Assembly: GCA_946407015.1 (NCBI GenBank) | Contig: CAMJML010000001.1 | Location: 496,001 to 560,000, forward strand | DNA length: 64,000 nt | Direction: 5' to 3' | Source: an uncultured Selenomonadales bacterium | Lineage (GTDB): Bacteria > Bacillota > Negativicutes > DSM-1736 > Dendrosporobacteraceae | Part shown: positions 55,037 to 63,905 of the stretch, piece after piece | Numbering within the stretch: the first letter of the stretch is position 1 | How the letters are laid out: every line of letters starts with the position of its first letter | Program-made: the position numbers and the translations under genes | The notes under the pieces: generated by a model | What the model was told of the DNA's origin: nothing | The model's database searches: none | What the model saw: only the letters and a program-made list of their open reading frames with translations

Positions 55037-55993
55037 GTGTTATTCAAACGCACATCAATACCGTTGGTTGTTATCATGGTATCTGTTGCTATCTTTGCTG
55101 CCGGCTGTTTCAATAAATCGGCTAAAGACACCAATGCTGTCCCGGCCAATATTGGCATAATCGATATGGCAAAAGCCGTCCAAGCCCATCCCAGGTATAA
55201 CGAGCTTTTAAGTCAAAAACAAGAACTTAATACACTTGTTGCTCAGGGACAAGCCCAAGCCAAGCAGCAGGCAGCTGTTGCTGCTACACCGCAGTTATCT
55301 GCAAGTTCAATTCAAGACAGTGCTGCTTTAAATGCAGCCTTAGAGCAGGAATTTAAAGAGAAAATGACGGCTAAGCAGTCTGAACTTCATCAAAAGTTAT
55401 CGGTCAAGGCTGAGGCCTTACGCCAGCAATTGACAGATCAAATGAACGCTTATACGGCTGAGCTTGATAAAGAATACCAGCCTCAAATTTTTAATCTGCA
55501 GCTCAAACTAAAAACCGTCCAATTAAAAAAGGAAGAAATGGAAGCGTTGCAGACGGAAATCGAAAAATTGCAGCAAACACGTCACGAAATGCTCACCCTT
55601 AAAGAGAAACAACTGGCTGAACAGATGGATGCCGCTATGGCCCCGGAGCAAGCCGCGGTTGAACAGCAACTTGCCGACTTCTCAAAACAATTAAATAGTC
55701 AATTAGCAGAAAAAGCTGCTGTTAAAGGAGCAGAGATTTCCAGCAGGAATCAGGCTGGTATATCTGCTTTAACTACCAGTACTGCTGATAATGGCTTGCG
55801 CGAATTGGAACAGAAGGCTGGATTAAAACGTCAGGAAATTGCCGCTTTAGAGCAAACGATTATTCAAGATGTGAGGGATAAAGCAGCTAAAGTTGCAGCT
55901 GAGCGCCAATTAGACAGTGTTATTACCAACGTGCAAGTCAATATAACTGCTGTTGATATTACAGAAGCCGTAATTGCCGAGTTTAAGAAGTAG
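55037..55993 (+). CDS. OmpH-like coiled-coil lipoprotein (second of three)
   Basis: This protein of about 318 residues has a lipobox, AAGC, near residue 25 and two coiled-coil-rich sections with the OmpH-like beginnings IGIIDMAKAVQAHPRYNELL and ending VNITAVDITEAVIAEF. It is about twice the normal Skp length, as if the tentacle region were extended or duplicated. Start: GTG 55037 (TTG 55034 also possible). The lipobox implies anchoring in a membrane, unlike soluble Skp. Confidence 0.75.
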   Translation: MLFKRTSIPLVVIMVSVAIFAAGCFNKSAKDTNAVPANIGIIDMAKAVQAHPRYNELLSQKQELNTLVAQGQAQAKQQAAVAATPQLSASSIQDSAALNAALEQEFKEKMTAKQSELHQKLSVKAEALRQQLTDQMNAYTAELDKEYQPQIFNLQLKLKTVQLKKEEMEALQTEIEKLQQTRHEMLTLKEKQLAEQMDAAMAPEQAAVEQQLADFSKQLNSQLAEKAAVKGAEISSRNQAGISALTTSTADNGLRELEQKAGLKRQEIAALEQTIIQDVRDKAAKVAAERQLDSVITNVQVNITAVDITEAVIAEFKK

Positions 55994-56089
55994 TGATGCC
56001 GTGCATAATATTAGGAGACGCTTAAACAGTCTCCTGTGACTGTAAAGACTTCGCAAGCTTTAAAACTAAGGAATGAATTGGAGGATTCA

Positions 56090-56515
56090 ATGATGAGAAT
56101 GACTAAAAAATATGTATTTCTGCTTATGGTCGTATTTGTCGCAGTTTTTTTAATTAGCGGCTGCAGTGCGAGCAATCAAACTGTTGGTGTTCTTGACGTC
56201 AACAAAGTCATGACAGAGAGCCCTAAAGTGAAGCAATTTCAAGATCAATTAAATGCTCGTGGTAAAGAATTGAGTGACCAGTTGGAGAAAGATAAAGCGG
56301 GTCTTAGTGCTGAAGAGTTTCAAAAGAAGCAGGAAGCAGCCTATGGAGAATTTCTTAAAACGAAACAGGATTTAGAAAGTCAAATCGATACAACAATCAA
56401 ACAAGCTCTTGATCAAATTGCTCAAGAGAAGAAACTGGGTGTTGTACTATATAAAAATGGTGTAGCACAAGGTGGCGTTGATATTACCGATGACGTCATC
56501 AAAAAACTGCAATAG
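56090..56515 (+). CDS. OmpH-like lipoprotein (third of three)
   Basis: This 141-residue OmpH-family lipoprotein shows lipobox ISGC at about residues 22-25, then VGVLDVNKVMTESPKVKQFQ, a coiled coil, and the classic end GVVLYKNGVAQGGVDITDDV. GGAGG precedes ATG 56090 (56093 is possible). It overlaps no neighbour; lpxD starts 19 nt later, as skp and lpxD are adjacent in Proteobacteria. Confidence 0.87.
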   Translation: MMRMTKKYVFLLMVVFVAVFLISGCSASNQTVGVLDVNKVMTESPKVKQFQDQLNARGKELSDQLEKDKAGLSAEEFQKKQEAAYGEFLKTKQDLESQIDTTIKQALDQIAQEKKLGVVLYKNGVAQGGVDITDDVIKKLQ

Positions 56516-56534
56516 CCATCCGGGAGGATTTCCG

Positions 56535-57557
56535 TTGGAAAAGACATTAAAAGAAATCGCCGAACTGGTCGATGGAGAATTATTGGGTGAGGAAGATTTA
56601 GTGATTACCGGCGTAACCAATATAGAGGAAGCCGGCCAGAACGATATTACCTTCGCAGTTCCCCCGCATTTGGAGAAAGCTGTGGCGTCTGAAGCAGCTG
56701 CTGTGATCATACCGGATACCATAACGGAATTTGCCAAGCCGGCTATTCGTGTGGCCAATCCGCGCATGGCTTTTACAAAGTTGTTAGAGGCTTTTACTCC
56801 GCCTATAATGGTTAAACGGGAAATTCACGCTACTGCTGTACTGGGGCGTAATGTACAACTGGGACAGAATGTAGCGATTATGCCTTATGCCGTTATTGCT
56901 GATGATGTGGTTATTGGTGATAACACTGTGATCTATCCGCATGCTTATATCGGTCAGGGAGCTAAGATTGGTGCGGATGTATTGATTCATGCCAATGTTA
57001 CAATTCGTGAATATTGCCAGGTGGGTAACCGTGTCATCGTCCAGAACGGATCGGTAATTGGCAGTGACGGGTTTGGTTATGTGACGGTTCAGGGACGCCA
57101 TCATAAAGTTCCGCAGGTTGGGATCGTCGTAATTGAAGATGATGTTGAAGTCGGGGCCAATGTCGGAATTGACCGGGCGACGACGGGGAGTACCATTGTT
57201 AGACAAGGAACTAAGATTGATAATTTCGTTCATTTGGCTCACAATGTGACTGTTGGAGAAAACTGCCTGTTCGTAGCCTTTACCGGCATTGCGGGTAGTG
57301 CTAAAATTGGCAATAATGTCACATTTGCCGGGCAGTCAGGCAGTGCGGGGCATTTAACCATTGGCGATAATTGTGTCTTTGCAGCCCGTTCGGCCATTAT
57401 TAGCGATGTTCCATCAGGATCGTTCTATGCCGGTTTTCCGGCGAGGCCTCATAAAGAATGGCTGCGGGCTGAAGCCTCGCTTCATAAGCTGCCGGACTTA
57501 TTAAAAAAAGTCCGGGATTTAGAAAAACGCCTGGCGCAAATGGAAGAGAAAAAATAG
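56535..57557 (+). CDS. lpxD: UDP-3-O-acylglucosamine N-acyltransferase LpxD
   Basis: This 340-residue acyltransferase adds the second hydroxyacyl chain to UDP-3-O-acyl-glucosamine in lipid A synthesis. A left-handed parallel beta helix is visible as hexapeptide repeats (IGDNTVIYPHAYIGQGAKIG), with the catalytic-type His in VHLAHNVTVGENC. The N-terminal uridine-binding domain includes TGVTNIEEAGQNDITF. The start is TTG 56535, behind GGGAGG; an ATG at 56472 lies inside the previous gene. Activity implies a lipopolysaccharide outer membrane. Confidence 0.95.
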   Translation: MEKTLKEIAELVDGELLGEEDLVITGVTNIEEAGQNDITFAVPPHLEKAVASEAAAVIIPDTITEFAKPAIRVANPRMAFTKLLEAFTPPIMVKREIHATAVLGRNVQLGQNVAIMPYAVIADDVVIGDNTVIYPHAYIGQGAKIGADVLIHANVTIREYCQVGNRVIVQNGSVIGSDGFGYVTVQGRHHKVPQVGIVVIEDDVEVGANVGIDRATTGSTIVRQGTKIDNFVHLAHNVTVGENCLFVAFTGIAGSAKIGNNVTFAGQSGSAGHLTIGDNCVFAARSAIISDVPSGSFYAGFPARPHKEWLRAEASLHKLPDLLKKVRDLEKRLAQMEEKK

Positions 57558-57570
57558 TTATCTGAAATAA

Positions 57571-57673
57571 TTTGAACCACAGAGTACGCAGAGGACACAG
57601 AGGGGACGATGGTGCGATGATGCATGCATTGGAATTTATTATACTCTGTCGCGTGGTGTACTCTGTGGTTAAA
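57571..57673. repeat. Intergenic repeat family, full copy with altered core
   Basis: Left arm GAACCACAGAGTACGCAGAG then GACACAGAGGGG (from 57573) is matched by right arm ACTCTGTCGCGTGGTGTACT and CTGTGGTTAAA (57643-57673). A GCGCGTAAGCGC hairpin lies just after (about 57678-57689) rather than in the middle. Confidence 0.75.
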
Positions 57674-57801
57674 CTTGCGCGTAAGCGCTTTTTTTGTTGC
57701 AGATATTACCTGCGGGTATAAGCAGGATAACGGGATTAGCATGGGGAATAAATACAAGAAACTATGACTATTTTCGACAGTTTTTAGGAGGAAATTTACA
57801 C

Positions 57802-58428
57802 ATGAAAAAAATAATGTTGGCAACTGTTTGTGCCGCTTTTATGGTGGCTGCTCCTGTGGCAGCCGCGCCGTCTGTTAATGGTTCAACTGGCTTGATTAAT
57901 ACACCGTCTGCCGATGTCCTGCGGGAAGGCCAGTTCTCTTTAGGCTATTATAATACCAGAGAAGGCGGCGTAGGCGTATTTAATACCAATGTTGCTCCCA
58001 ATCTCGAAATTGGTGTTGCCGGTTTTCGCTATGATAATCAATCTAATAAAAACTATCTTAACGCCAAGTTTGGGTTATTGCCGGAAACTGTTCTGTCACC
58101 AGGTTTGGCTATTGGTGTCGAAGATGCTGCGGATAAAACTGACCGTTCTTATTATGCTGTGGCTAGTAAAGGGCTTCCCCTTGGCTTTAGAATTCATGCC
58201 GGTGTAGGGAGTGGCCGTTATGATGGCTTTTTCGCCGGTGTTGAAAAAACTATTAATCCGGTCAGTGTTTTAACTGGAAATAGTACTTTTCCGGCGACAA
58301 CCTTAATTGCTGAGTATGATGGCCGTGATATGAATTATGGTGCCAGAATGTCAATCATTCCTGGACTGAAACTGGATGCCGGTTGGCGCCATGATAAAAC
58401 TTATGTAGGGATAACCTTTACTAACTAG
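57802..58428 (+). CDS. YjbH-domain outer-membrane protein
   Basis: This 208-residue exported protein has a signal peptide ending AAA and a YjbH-like N-terminal block: GSTGLINTPSADVLREGQFS, then GYYNTREGG. The rest alternates in a barrel pattern (GLPLGFRIHAGVGSGRYDGF; GARMSIIPGLKLDAGWRHDK) and ends VGITFTN. YjbH-like proteins are outer-membrane components tied to surface polysaccharides. AGGAGG precedes ATG 57802. It lies between lpxD and the acyltransferase gene. Confidence 0.75.
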   Translation: MKKIMLATVCAAFMVAAPVAAAPSVNGSTGLINTPSADVLREGQFSLGYYNTREGGVGVFNTNVAPNLEIGVAGFRYDNQSNKNYLNAKFGLLPETVLSPGLAIGVEDAADKTDRSYYAVASKGLPLGFRIHAGVGSGRYDGFFAGVEKTINPVSVLTGNSTFPATTLIAEYDGRDMNYGARMSIIPGLKLDAGWRHDKTYVGITFTN

Positions 58429-58467
58429 GGCTCCTGTTGCCAGTTGGGATGCTAGGAGGAGGAATAC

Positions 58468-59331
58468 ATGCTTTATAAAACGATTAAAATACTCAGTTTT
58501 ATTGTCTGTATTCTACCGCGAACATTGAGAAGAGTGACAGGCAATGGGTTAGGCCAGTTATGCTGGTTGATGATACCGAAAAAACGCAAAACTATGGCAA
58601 TTCATAACGTTACTCAAGGGTTAAATGTTTCTGTAAGTCAGGCTGAGACTATTGTCAGGCTAAGTACCGTCCGCTTTGGGCGTATGTTTTTGGAAGTACT
58701 GGCTTTTCCAAGAATAAAAAAAGAGATCAATCAACAAATTTATTTTGATGGGAAAGATTATTTGACAGAAGCCTTGGCTCATGGACGGGGGGCAGTTGTA
58801 GCTACCTCTCACAGTGGCAATTGGGAACTGCTGGGAGCGGCGTTAGCGCTTAATGGTTTTCCAATGATTGCTGTGGCCCAAAAACAGACCAATGCTGAGA
58901 TGGATCGTTTCATTAATGACTACCGTACTCTAGTTGGGATGCATGTAACCTATAAAACCGGTGTACGTGAAATGGTCAAAATGTTATCTGCTGGAAAAGT
59001 CATTGGCATGTTAATGGACCAGGATGCCGGTAGGGATGGTGTTTTTGTCGACTTCTTTCAGCGCCAGGCTTCGGCTCCCAAGGGACCGGCTTTTTTAGCC
59101 CGAATGAAGAATGCACCCATTGTTCCAACTTTTATTACCGAAAATACGGATGGTACTCATACTGTGCTTATTCAGAAACCAATTTGGGTCGGGCAGACCG
59201 AAGATAAAGAGCACGATATCTTGGTGGCAACTCAGCAATTAACGAAAATCATTGAACAACACATTATTTCTCACCCGCAAGAGTGGTTTTGGCTTCATAA
59301 TCGCTGGAAGTCACGGCCTCAAGAAAACTGA
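58468..59331 (+). CDS. Lipid A biosynthesis acyltransferase (LpxL/HtrB family)
   Basis: This 287-residue membrane-associated acyltransferase adds a secondary acyl chain to lipid A. The HxxxxE motif is HSGNWE (His115, Glu120), and the blocks DQDAGRDGVFVDFFQRQAS, KGPAFLARMKNAPIVPTF and EWFWLHNRWKSRP are diagnostic. LpxL, LpxM or LpxP-like specificity cannot be told apart. AGGAGGAG precedes ATG 58468. A strong terminator follows. Confidence 0.92.
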   Translation: MLYKTIKILSFIVCILPRTLRRVTGNGLGQLCWLMIPKKRKTMAIHNVTQGLNVSVSQAETIVRLSTVRFGRMFLEVLAFPRIKKEINQQIYFDGKDYLTEALAHGRGAVVATSHSGNWELLGAALALNGFPMIAVAQKQTNAEMDRFINDYRTLVGMHVTYKTGVREMVKMLSAGKVIGMLMDQDAGRDGVFVDFFQRQASAPKGPAFLARMKNAPIVPTFITENTDGTHTVLIQKPIWVGQTEDKEHDILVATQQLTKIIEQHIISHPQEWFWLHNRWKSRPQEN

Positions 59332-59341
59332 TGCTGTCCTT

Positions 59342-59377
59342 AAAGAATACTTTGTCACACAAAGTATTCTTTTTTTG
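59342..59377 (+). terminator. Strong intrinsic terminator
   Basis: AAAGAATACTTTGT / ACAAAGTATTCTTT (59342-59355 with 59359-59372) is followed by TTTTG. Confidence 0.9.
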
Positions 59378-59378
59378 T

Positions 59379-59410
59379 CCCTTTTGTGCACTTTGATTCT
59401 TTGTGGCAAG
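59379..59410. repeat. Possible degenerate repeat-family arm
   Basis: CCCTTTTGTGCACTTTGATT followed by CTTTGTGGCAAG resembles the AAAG-subtype right arm at 30259-30292, with several differences. Confidence 0.4.
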
Positions 59411-59469
59411 AATATACATTGTCATTCGGAAAAAAGTATATAAAAATACACATAAAAAGTATATACTTA

Positions 59470-59499
59470 TAGACAAAAATATGATAGATGTGCTATAAT
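59470..59499 (+). promoter_or_regulatory. Promoter for the large membrane-protein gene
   Basis: TAGACA (59470-59475) and TATAAT (59494-59499) are separated by 18 nt, 28 nt before GTG 59527. It follows a strong terminator, so the gene probably has its own transcript. Confidence 0.65.
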
Positions 59500-59526
59500 A
59501 GCTCCTTGAGAAAAGGGGTGAAGAAA

Positions 59527-61890
59527 GTGGGGAAATACTTAGCCAAGTGCAAAAGAATACTGACAAGAAGTATTCTTAAAAATACGTTTAACCGTGACTT
59601 GCTGATGCTGCTTATAGTCAGTATCGTAATAGGCTCCCTGGTTTCCAGTACCGTTTCTTATAGTGCGAATGCATATTTTTCCAAGACTTTGGCAAGTCTT
59701 GTCGGTGACTATGGAGAATATGATATTCTGATTCAAGTTCGTGAAGAAATGAAAGAAGATTCAGCTATACAAATTCAAAAAATTATTGATGATACTTTTC
59801 AAGGCGCAAGGCTAAAAGAGGGACCAACTCTTACCGGAAAAACCAATTTCTTTATTGCCCTGCCGGATCAATACAAAACGAAACAGACTTATGAGAACTT
59901 AGGTAAGATTTTTGGTAGTATTCCCGGCGGAGCCGGGGCTGGTGTTCTTACTGAGCCACGGCTGACTATTCGTGGTGTTCCGGAAGGCGCCAAAAATATG
60001 CTGATGGAAAAAATTACGCAGATGGAGGGTGTCCGCTTTGTATTCCGTGACGGATCTTCTGTTGGCGTGATTATGACTTCGTTGGACAAAACAGCGGCTG
60101 TCAATGCGCAAATCAAAAGCATATTGAATTCTTATCAGGTAGTCGAAATTAGTTTCCCTGTTGGTGCGGAGCCTACCAATCCAATCCGCCTTGGCGAAGC
60201 TATTGCCAACGATATGCAAACTCAACTGAAGGCAGAGTTTGCTCAAAATGTTTCCATAGATGGCAAAAATGATAACATGACTTATATGGTAAGTACCATG
60301 ATGGAATTGAAACGCTTTCTAGTTGCCTATGCTTCACAGGTATTTATCAGTCCTGTGGCCGGAATTAAGCTGACAAAAGGCGATACCGTAGTCTTTCAAG
60401 GCAGTTCTGCCAATATGCCGACTGTGGGCAGTTCCCCGGACCGAGGGAATGTCATCGTAGCTGTTACCGGGATCCGCAGTGACGGCGTAGCAGAGGGGAC
60501 GATTACACAGGGGGATGCAGCGCTGCTGAGTCATAATCAAGGATACAAGTTGATAAACAATATTATTGGCGATTATGTAGGAACTGCAACTTATCAAAAC
60601 CCACGTCAACAATTGGGCTCAGCCTTAACAGAAACAACCAAACTGGTGGGCCAAATACCGGGCTTTGCCCAGGATTCAAGCAATATGAGCCAAATTGCAT
60701 TGTCTGCGTTGGATAGTTATGGCAGTAATATTGGTACCATTGAAAAAACCATGCAAAATATGCAAACTGCCGGCAATGCCATTCAGAGTGCTACCAGCGG
60801 TTTGGCGAATATTAATACAAGTGCGATACAAAACCAATTGGATAGTTCTTCCCGGGCAATGGGAGGGCTTATTAATACCTTGCAAGTGGTGCGGTTGCTC
60901 AGCCCTGACGTGAGTTCTTCAATTGATAATCTATCGAGTACGCAACGTGGCCTTGATCAGATAAAAACAGGCTTAAATTCATTGGATCATGTCGCAGCCG
61001 ATGCCCGTCAGGCGAAAAGTACTATTGACCAGGTTGTTGCAAATGGCAGTAGTACTCTGGCGTCACTGCGAGAGTTTGATATTGCCGGGGCCAAAAGTAA
61101 TTTGCTTACTGCTAATGAGCATTTGGCTCAACTCAAACAATTGGACGTACCGCTTATTACAACCCAACTGACTTATATGGCGGCAGCGGCACCCAACTTG
61201 AAGGATGAAGAGATTAGTCGCTCGGTGGCGGTATTGGATCAATTTATTGACGGACAGGCTATTCCTGGCCAGCGTATACAAATATTGACCACCAGTGCGA
61301 TTAGCACCGATGCGATAGCCCCTATTGTGCACAATCAGATTGGCCATGATAATGTTTCGCTGTATTCCAGTGCATTGGGGGTTATTGAACCGAATACACG
61401 CAGTGAAGTATATCAGCTATTGAATGAAGTAAAAGCTGTTTTGGCCGCTATGGCGGCGATTATTGTTACCGTCTTATTCTTGGTGCTTGATCACACTGCG
61501 GTTATGACTGTTATTCGTCGCAAGCGTTTAGTTAATAAGACCAAAGTGCGTGGCTGGCGGGGAATGGCAGTGCGTGTAGCGATTACCTTTACTGCGCCTG
61601 AACGCCAATATGGAATGATGGTCGGCGCAGTGATGTTGACAGCTATCTTCGTGATCAGTGGCGGTGGAATCCCCTATCTTCCTTGGTTTGGCGTACCACT
61701 TATTGGTGCAGTGCTTGGTTTGCTTGTGGCTAACTATGCAGAAAAAATTAGCCCTATCTCCAGTGAGGAAGTCATGGCGGGTGAATCTTTAGGTATGTCT
61801 TTTGACGAAATCATGAGGGAGATTGTTGTGCCAAGCGGCCGTCCTGGGCTGTTGCAGAAACTCAATAGCCGTAAAGTGAAGTTTAGGTAA
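59527..61890 (+). CDS. Large envelope membrane protein, candidate ABC partner
   Basis: I do not recognise this 787-residue protein. One membrane helix lies at about 24-45 (LLMLLIVSIVIGSLVSSTVS), followed by about 590 residues expected outside, and then three helices near 633-660 and 695-745 (LAAMAAIIVTVLFLVLDH; VGAVMLTAIFVISGGG). The plan of one span, big external domain and three spans is that of type VII ABC permeases (MacB, LolC/E, FtsX), but I saw no FtsX-family motif. The external part has a helical, Gln/Asn/Ser-rich section (about 360-560). GTG 59527 follows AAGGGGTG. An ABC ATPase gene follows. Confidence 0.65.
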   Translation: MGKYLAKCKRILTRSILKNTFNRDLLMLLIVSIVIGSLVSSTVSYSANAYFSKTLASLVGDYGEYDILIQVREEMKEDSAIQIQKIIDDTFQGARLKEGPTLTGKTNFFIALPDQYKTKQTYENLGKIFGSIPGGAGAGVLTEPRLTIRGVPEGAKNMLMEKITQMEGVRFVFRDGSSVGVIMTSLDKTAAVNAQIKSILNSYQVVEISFPVGAEPTNPIRLGEAIANDMQTQLKAEFAQNVSIDGKNDNMTYMVSTMMELKRFLVAYASQVFISPVAGIKLTKGDTVVFQGSSANMPTVGSSPDRGNVIVAVTGIRSDGVAEGTITQGDAALLSHNQGYKLINNIIGDYVGTATYQNPRQQLGSALTETTKLVGQIPGFAQDSSNMSQIALSALDSYGSNIGTIEKTMQNMQTAGNAIQSATSGLANINTSAIQNQLDSSSRAMGGLINTLQVVRLLSPDVSSSIDNLSSTQRGLDQIKTGLNSLDHVAADARQAKSTIDQVVANGSSTLASLREFDIAGAKSNLLTANEHLAQLKQLDVPLITTQLTYMAAAAPNLKDEEISRSVAVLDQFIDGQAIPGQRIQILTTSAISTDAIAPIVHNQIGHDNVSLYSSALGVIEPNTRSEVYQLLNEVKAVLAAMAAIIVTVLFLVLDHTAVMTVIRRKRLVNKTKVRGWRGMAVRVAITFTAPERQYGMMVGAVMLTAIFVISGGGIPYLPWFGVPLIGAVLGLLVANYAEKISPISSEEVMAGESLGMSFDEIMREIVVPSGRPGLLQKLNSRKVKFR

Positions 61891-61898
61891 AAAACACT

Positions 61899-61932
61899 TT
61901 TAACCGCAAAGTACTCAAAGTACACGAAGGGG
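61899..61932. repeat. Intergenic repeat family, left arm only (AAAG subtype)
   Basis: TTTAACCGCAAAGTACTCAA followed by AGTACACGAAGGGG is the complement-type partner of the arm at 30259-30292. It sits between the large membrane protein and its ATPase gene. Confidence 0.6.
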
Positions 61933-61978
61933 ACGCAATAGGGTTTCTGGAGGCTAAATATTAGAAAGAGGTGATAGA

Positions 61979-62752
61979 ATGCTGAAGATTGATCATCTAA
62001 CGAAGAAATTTGGCAGTTTAGTGGCTGTAGATGATTTTAATCTGCAGGTTGGGCGGGGCGAAACCGTGGTGTTGATGGGGCCTTCCGGGTGTGGAAAATC
62101 GACAACCATCCGAACCATCAACCGGTTAGTTGAACCGGACTGCGGCTCTATTCATTTTGCTGGGATTGACATTACCAAGTTATCCGAAGATGAATTGATG
62201 GCCACTCGTAAAAAAATTGGTTTCGTATTTCAGCATTTCAATCTGATTCATCGTTTATCAGCCTTGGATAATGTGATGCTTGGCCTTGTGATGGCTGGAA
62301 CACCGCCGGAAATTGCCCGCTATAAGGCGACAGAAGCTTTGACAAAAGTAGGACTGGAAAATCATCTAACCCATAAACCTGATCAGATGTCAGGTGGTCA
62401 GCAGCAACGGGTCGGTATTGCCAGAGCTTTGGCTTTTGAACCTGAGCTGATGTTGTGGGATGAGCCGACGGCATCCTTGGATCCTATTTTGGTTAGAGAA
62501 GTCCTGGTGGTCATGGAAGAATTGGCTAAATACCGTTCCAGTACGATGCTGGTTGTTACTCATGAGTTGTCGTTTGCGCTCCACGTAGCAGACCGTATTG
62601 TACTGATGAATAAAGGTAAAGTCGTTGAGGAAGGTATTCCTTCCCAAGTATTTGTAGACCCGCAATCCTCCATTGGTCAGCAATATAAAGAACTCATCGA
62701 ATACCAAATGAACACTAGTGCCCTTACTCTCGCGGGTAAACGAATTGCCTAA
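61979..62752 (+). CDS. ABC transporter ATPase beside the large membrane protein
   Basis: This 257-residue ATPase carries Walker A GPSGCGKST, signature MSGGQQQRVGIARALA, Walker B LMLWDEPTASLDP and switch His in VVTHELSFA. By sequence it resembles polar amino acid importer ATPases (GlnQ-like), but there is no permease of that type or binding protein here. The only membrane partner is the 787-residue protein 88 nt upstream, with no terminator seen between. AAAGAGGTG lies before ATG 61979. It lies just before lpxC. Confidence 0.85.
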   Translation: MLKIDHLTKKFGSLVAVDDFNLQVGRGETVVLMGPSGCGKSTTIRTINRLVEPDCGSIHFAGIDITKLSEDELMATRKKIGFVFQHFNLIHRLSALDNVMLGLVMAGTPPEIARYKATEALTKVGLENHLTHKPDQMSGGQQQRVGIARALAFEPELMLWDEPTASLDPILVREVLVVMEELAKYRSSTMLVVTHELSFALHVADRIVLMNKGKVVEEGIPSQVFVDPQSSIGQQYKELIEYQMNTSALTLAGKRIA

Positions 62753-62756
62753 TTAT

Positions 62757-62929
62757 TGAACCACAGAGGACACAGAGTACGCAGAGGGTGACGGCGCGAT
62801 AGCTATCGCGCTAATACCCGCAGATGATTTATTACTTCAGGCGAGTAAGTAAAAGACAAGATGTAAAGCGCGAATATTATTGCTTAATCCATCAGTTCCC
62901 TCTGTGACCTCTGCGTACTCTGTGGTTAA
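62757..62929. repeat. Intergenic repeat family, long full copy
   Basis: Left arm GAACCACAGAGGACACAGAG followed by TACGCAGAGGG (62759-62789), core GCGCGATAGCTATCGCGC (62794-62811) and right arm CCCTCTGTGACCTCTGCGTA followed by CTCTGTGGTTAAT (62898-62929). About 85 nt of unrelated sequence separate core and right arm. Confidence 0.8.
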
Positions 62930-62964
62930 TATACCAAATCTTGAAAATTTTGAAAAACGCCCCC

Positions 62965-62993
62965 TTGCAGGAAGAGCTAATATTTTGTAGAAT
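62965..62993 (+). promoter_or_regulatory. Promoter for lpxC and fabZ
   Basis: TTGCAG (62965-62970) and TAGAAT (62988-62993) are separated by 17 nt, ending 31 nt before ATG 63025. Confidence 0.65.
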
Positions 62994-63024
62994 AAACAAA
63001 GGTTATCATGTCAGGAGGATTTTC

Positions 63025-63861
63025 ATGCAGCACCAAAATACAATTGGCAGGCCGGTAACATACACCGGTATTGGACTTCATTCCGGACGGGATGTTACCA
63101 TTACCTTAAAACCTGCATCCGTGGATACCGGAATTGTTTTCGAACGGGTTGATTTACCCGGTTCTCCTCAAGTTGCAGCTAAAGCCAGTAATGTCACTGC
63201 TGCGATGCGGGCTACAACGTTAGAATCTGGAGCCGCTAAGGTTTTTACTGTAGAGCATTTATTGGCCGCTTTTTCGGCCATGCAGGTTGATAATTGCCTG
63301 GTAGAAATTGACTCGGTTGAGCCTCCTGTAGCAGATGGCAGTGCATTGCCGTTCGTCGAATTAATCCAACAAGCCGGTATAAAAGAACAAGATGCAGCCA
63401 GAAGGGTTTTAGCAGTCAGTACAGCGCAAGTGGTGCGGCATTCCGATAAGTTTATTGCTGTTTTGCCATATGACGGTCTAAGAATTACCTTTACCTCGAT
63501 TAATCCGCATCCCTTACTTGGGGTTCAGTTCGGTGATTATGAGATTACACCCGAAGTCTTTGTGAAAGAGCTTGCACCAGCTCGAACGATTGGCTTTATG
63601 CATGAAGTAGAAGCACTTCAGGCACAAGGGCTGGCATTGGGCGGTAGTCTCGAGAATGCTGTTGTCTATGATGATAACACGGTACTGACACCGCTGAGGT
63701 TTGAAGATGAATTGGTGCGGCATAAAATTTTAGATGTCATTGGCGATGTTGCTCTCGCCGGATGTGTGAGAGGTCATATTATTGCTGTGAAATCAGGCCA
63801 TGCGTTAAATACGGCAGTGGCACAAAAAATATTAGCCAATACAAGTGATTGTTTAGCATAA
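63025..63861 (+). CDS. lpxC: UDP-3-O-acyl-N-acetylglucosamine deacetylase LpxC
   Basis: This zinc deacetylase performs the committed step of lipid A synthesis, removing acetate from UDP-3-O-acyl-GlcNAc. At 278 residues it is a little shorter than E. coli LpxC. Zinc ligands and catalytic residues are conserved: His78 in VEHLLAAF, His233 and Asp237 in RHKILDVIGD and His259 in SGHALN. I chose ATG 63025, 6 nt after AGGAGG; an ATG at 62941 would overlap the promoter. It probably shares a transcript with fabZ. Confidence 0.96.
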   Translation: MQHQNTIGRPVTYTGIGLHSGRDVTITLKPASVDTGIVFERVDLPGSPQVAAKASNVTAAMRATTLESGAAKVFTVEHLLAAFSAMQVDNCLVEIDSVEPPVADGSALPFVELIQQAGIKEQDAARRVLAVSTAQVVRHSDKFIAVLPYDGLRITFTSINPHPLLGVQFGDYEITPEVFVKELAPARTIGFMHEVEALQAQGLALGGSLENAVVYDDNTVLTPLRFEDELVRHKILDVIGDVALAGCVRGHIIAVKSGHALNTAVAQKILANTSDCLA

Positions 63862-63905
63862 TCATCGAGTGATTGTGTAATTTTGCGAGGGAGTTGAATA
63901 TTATA

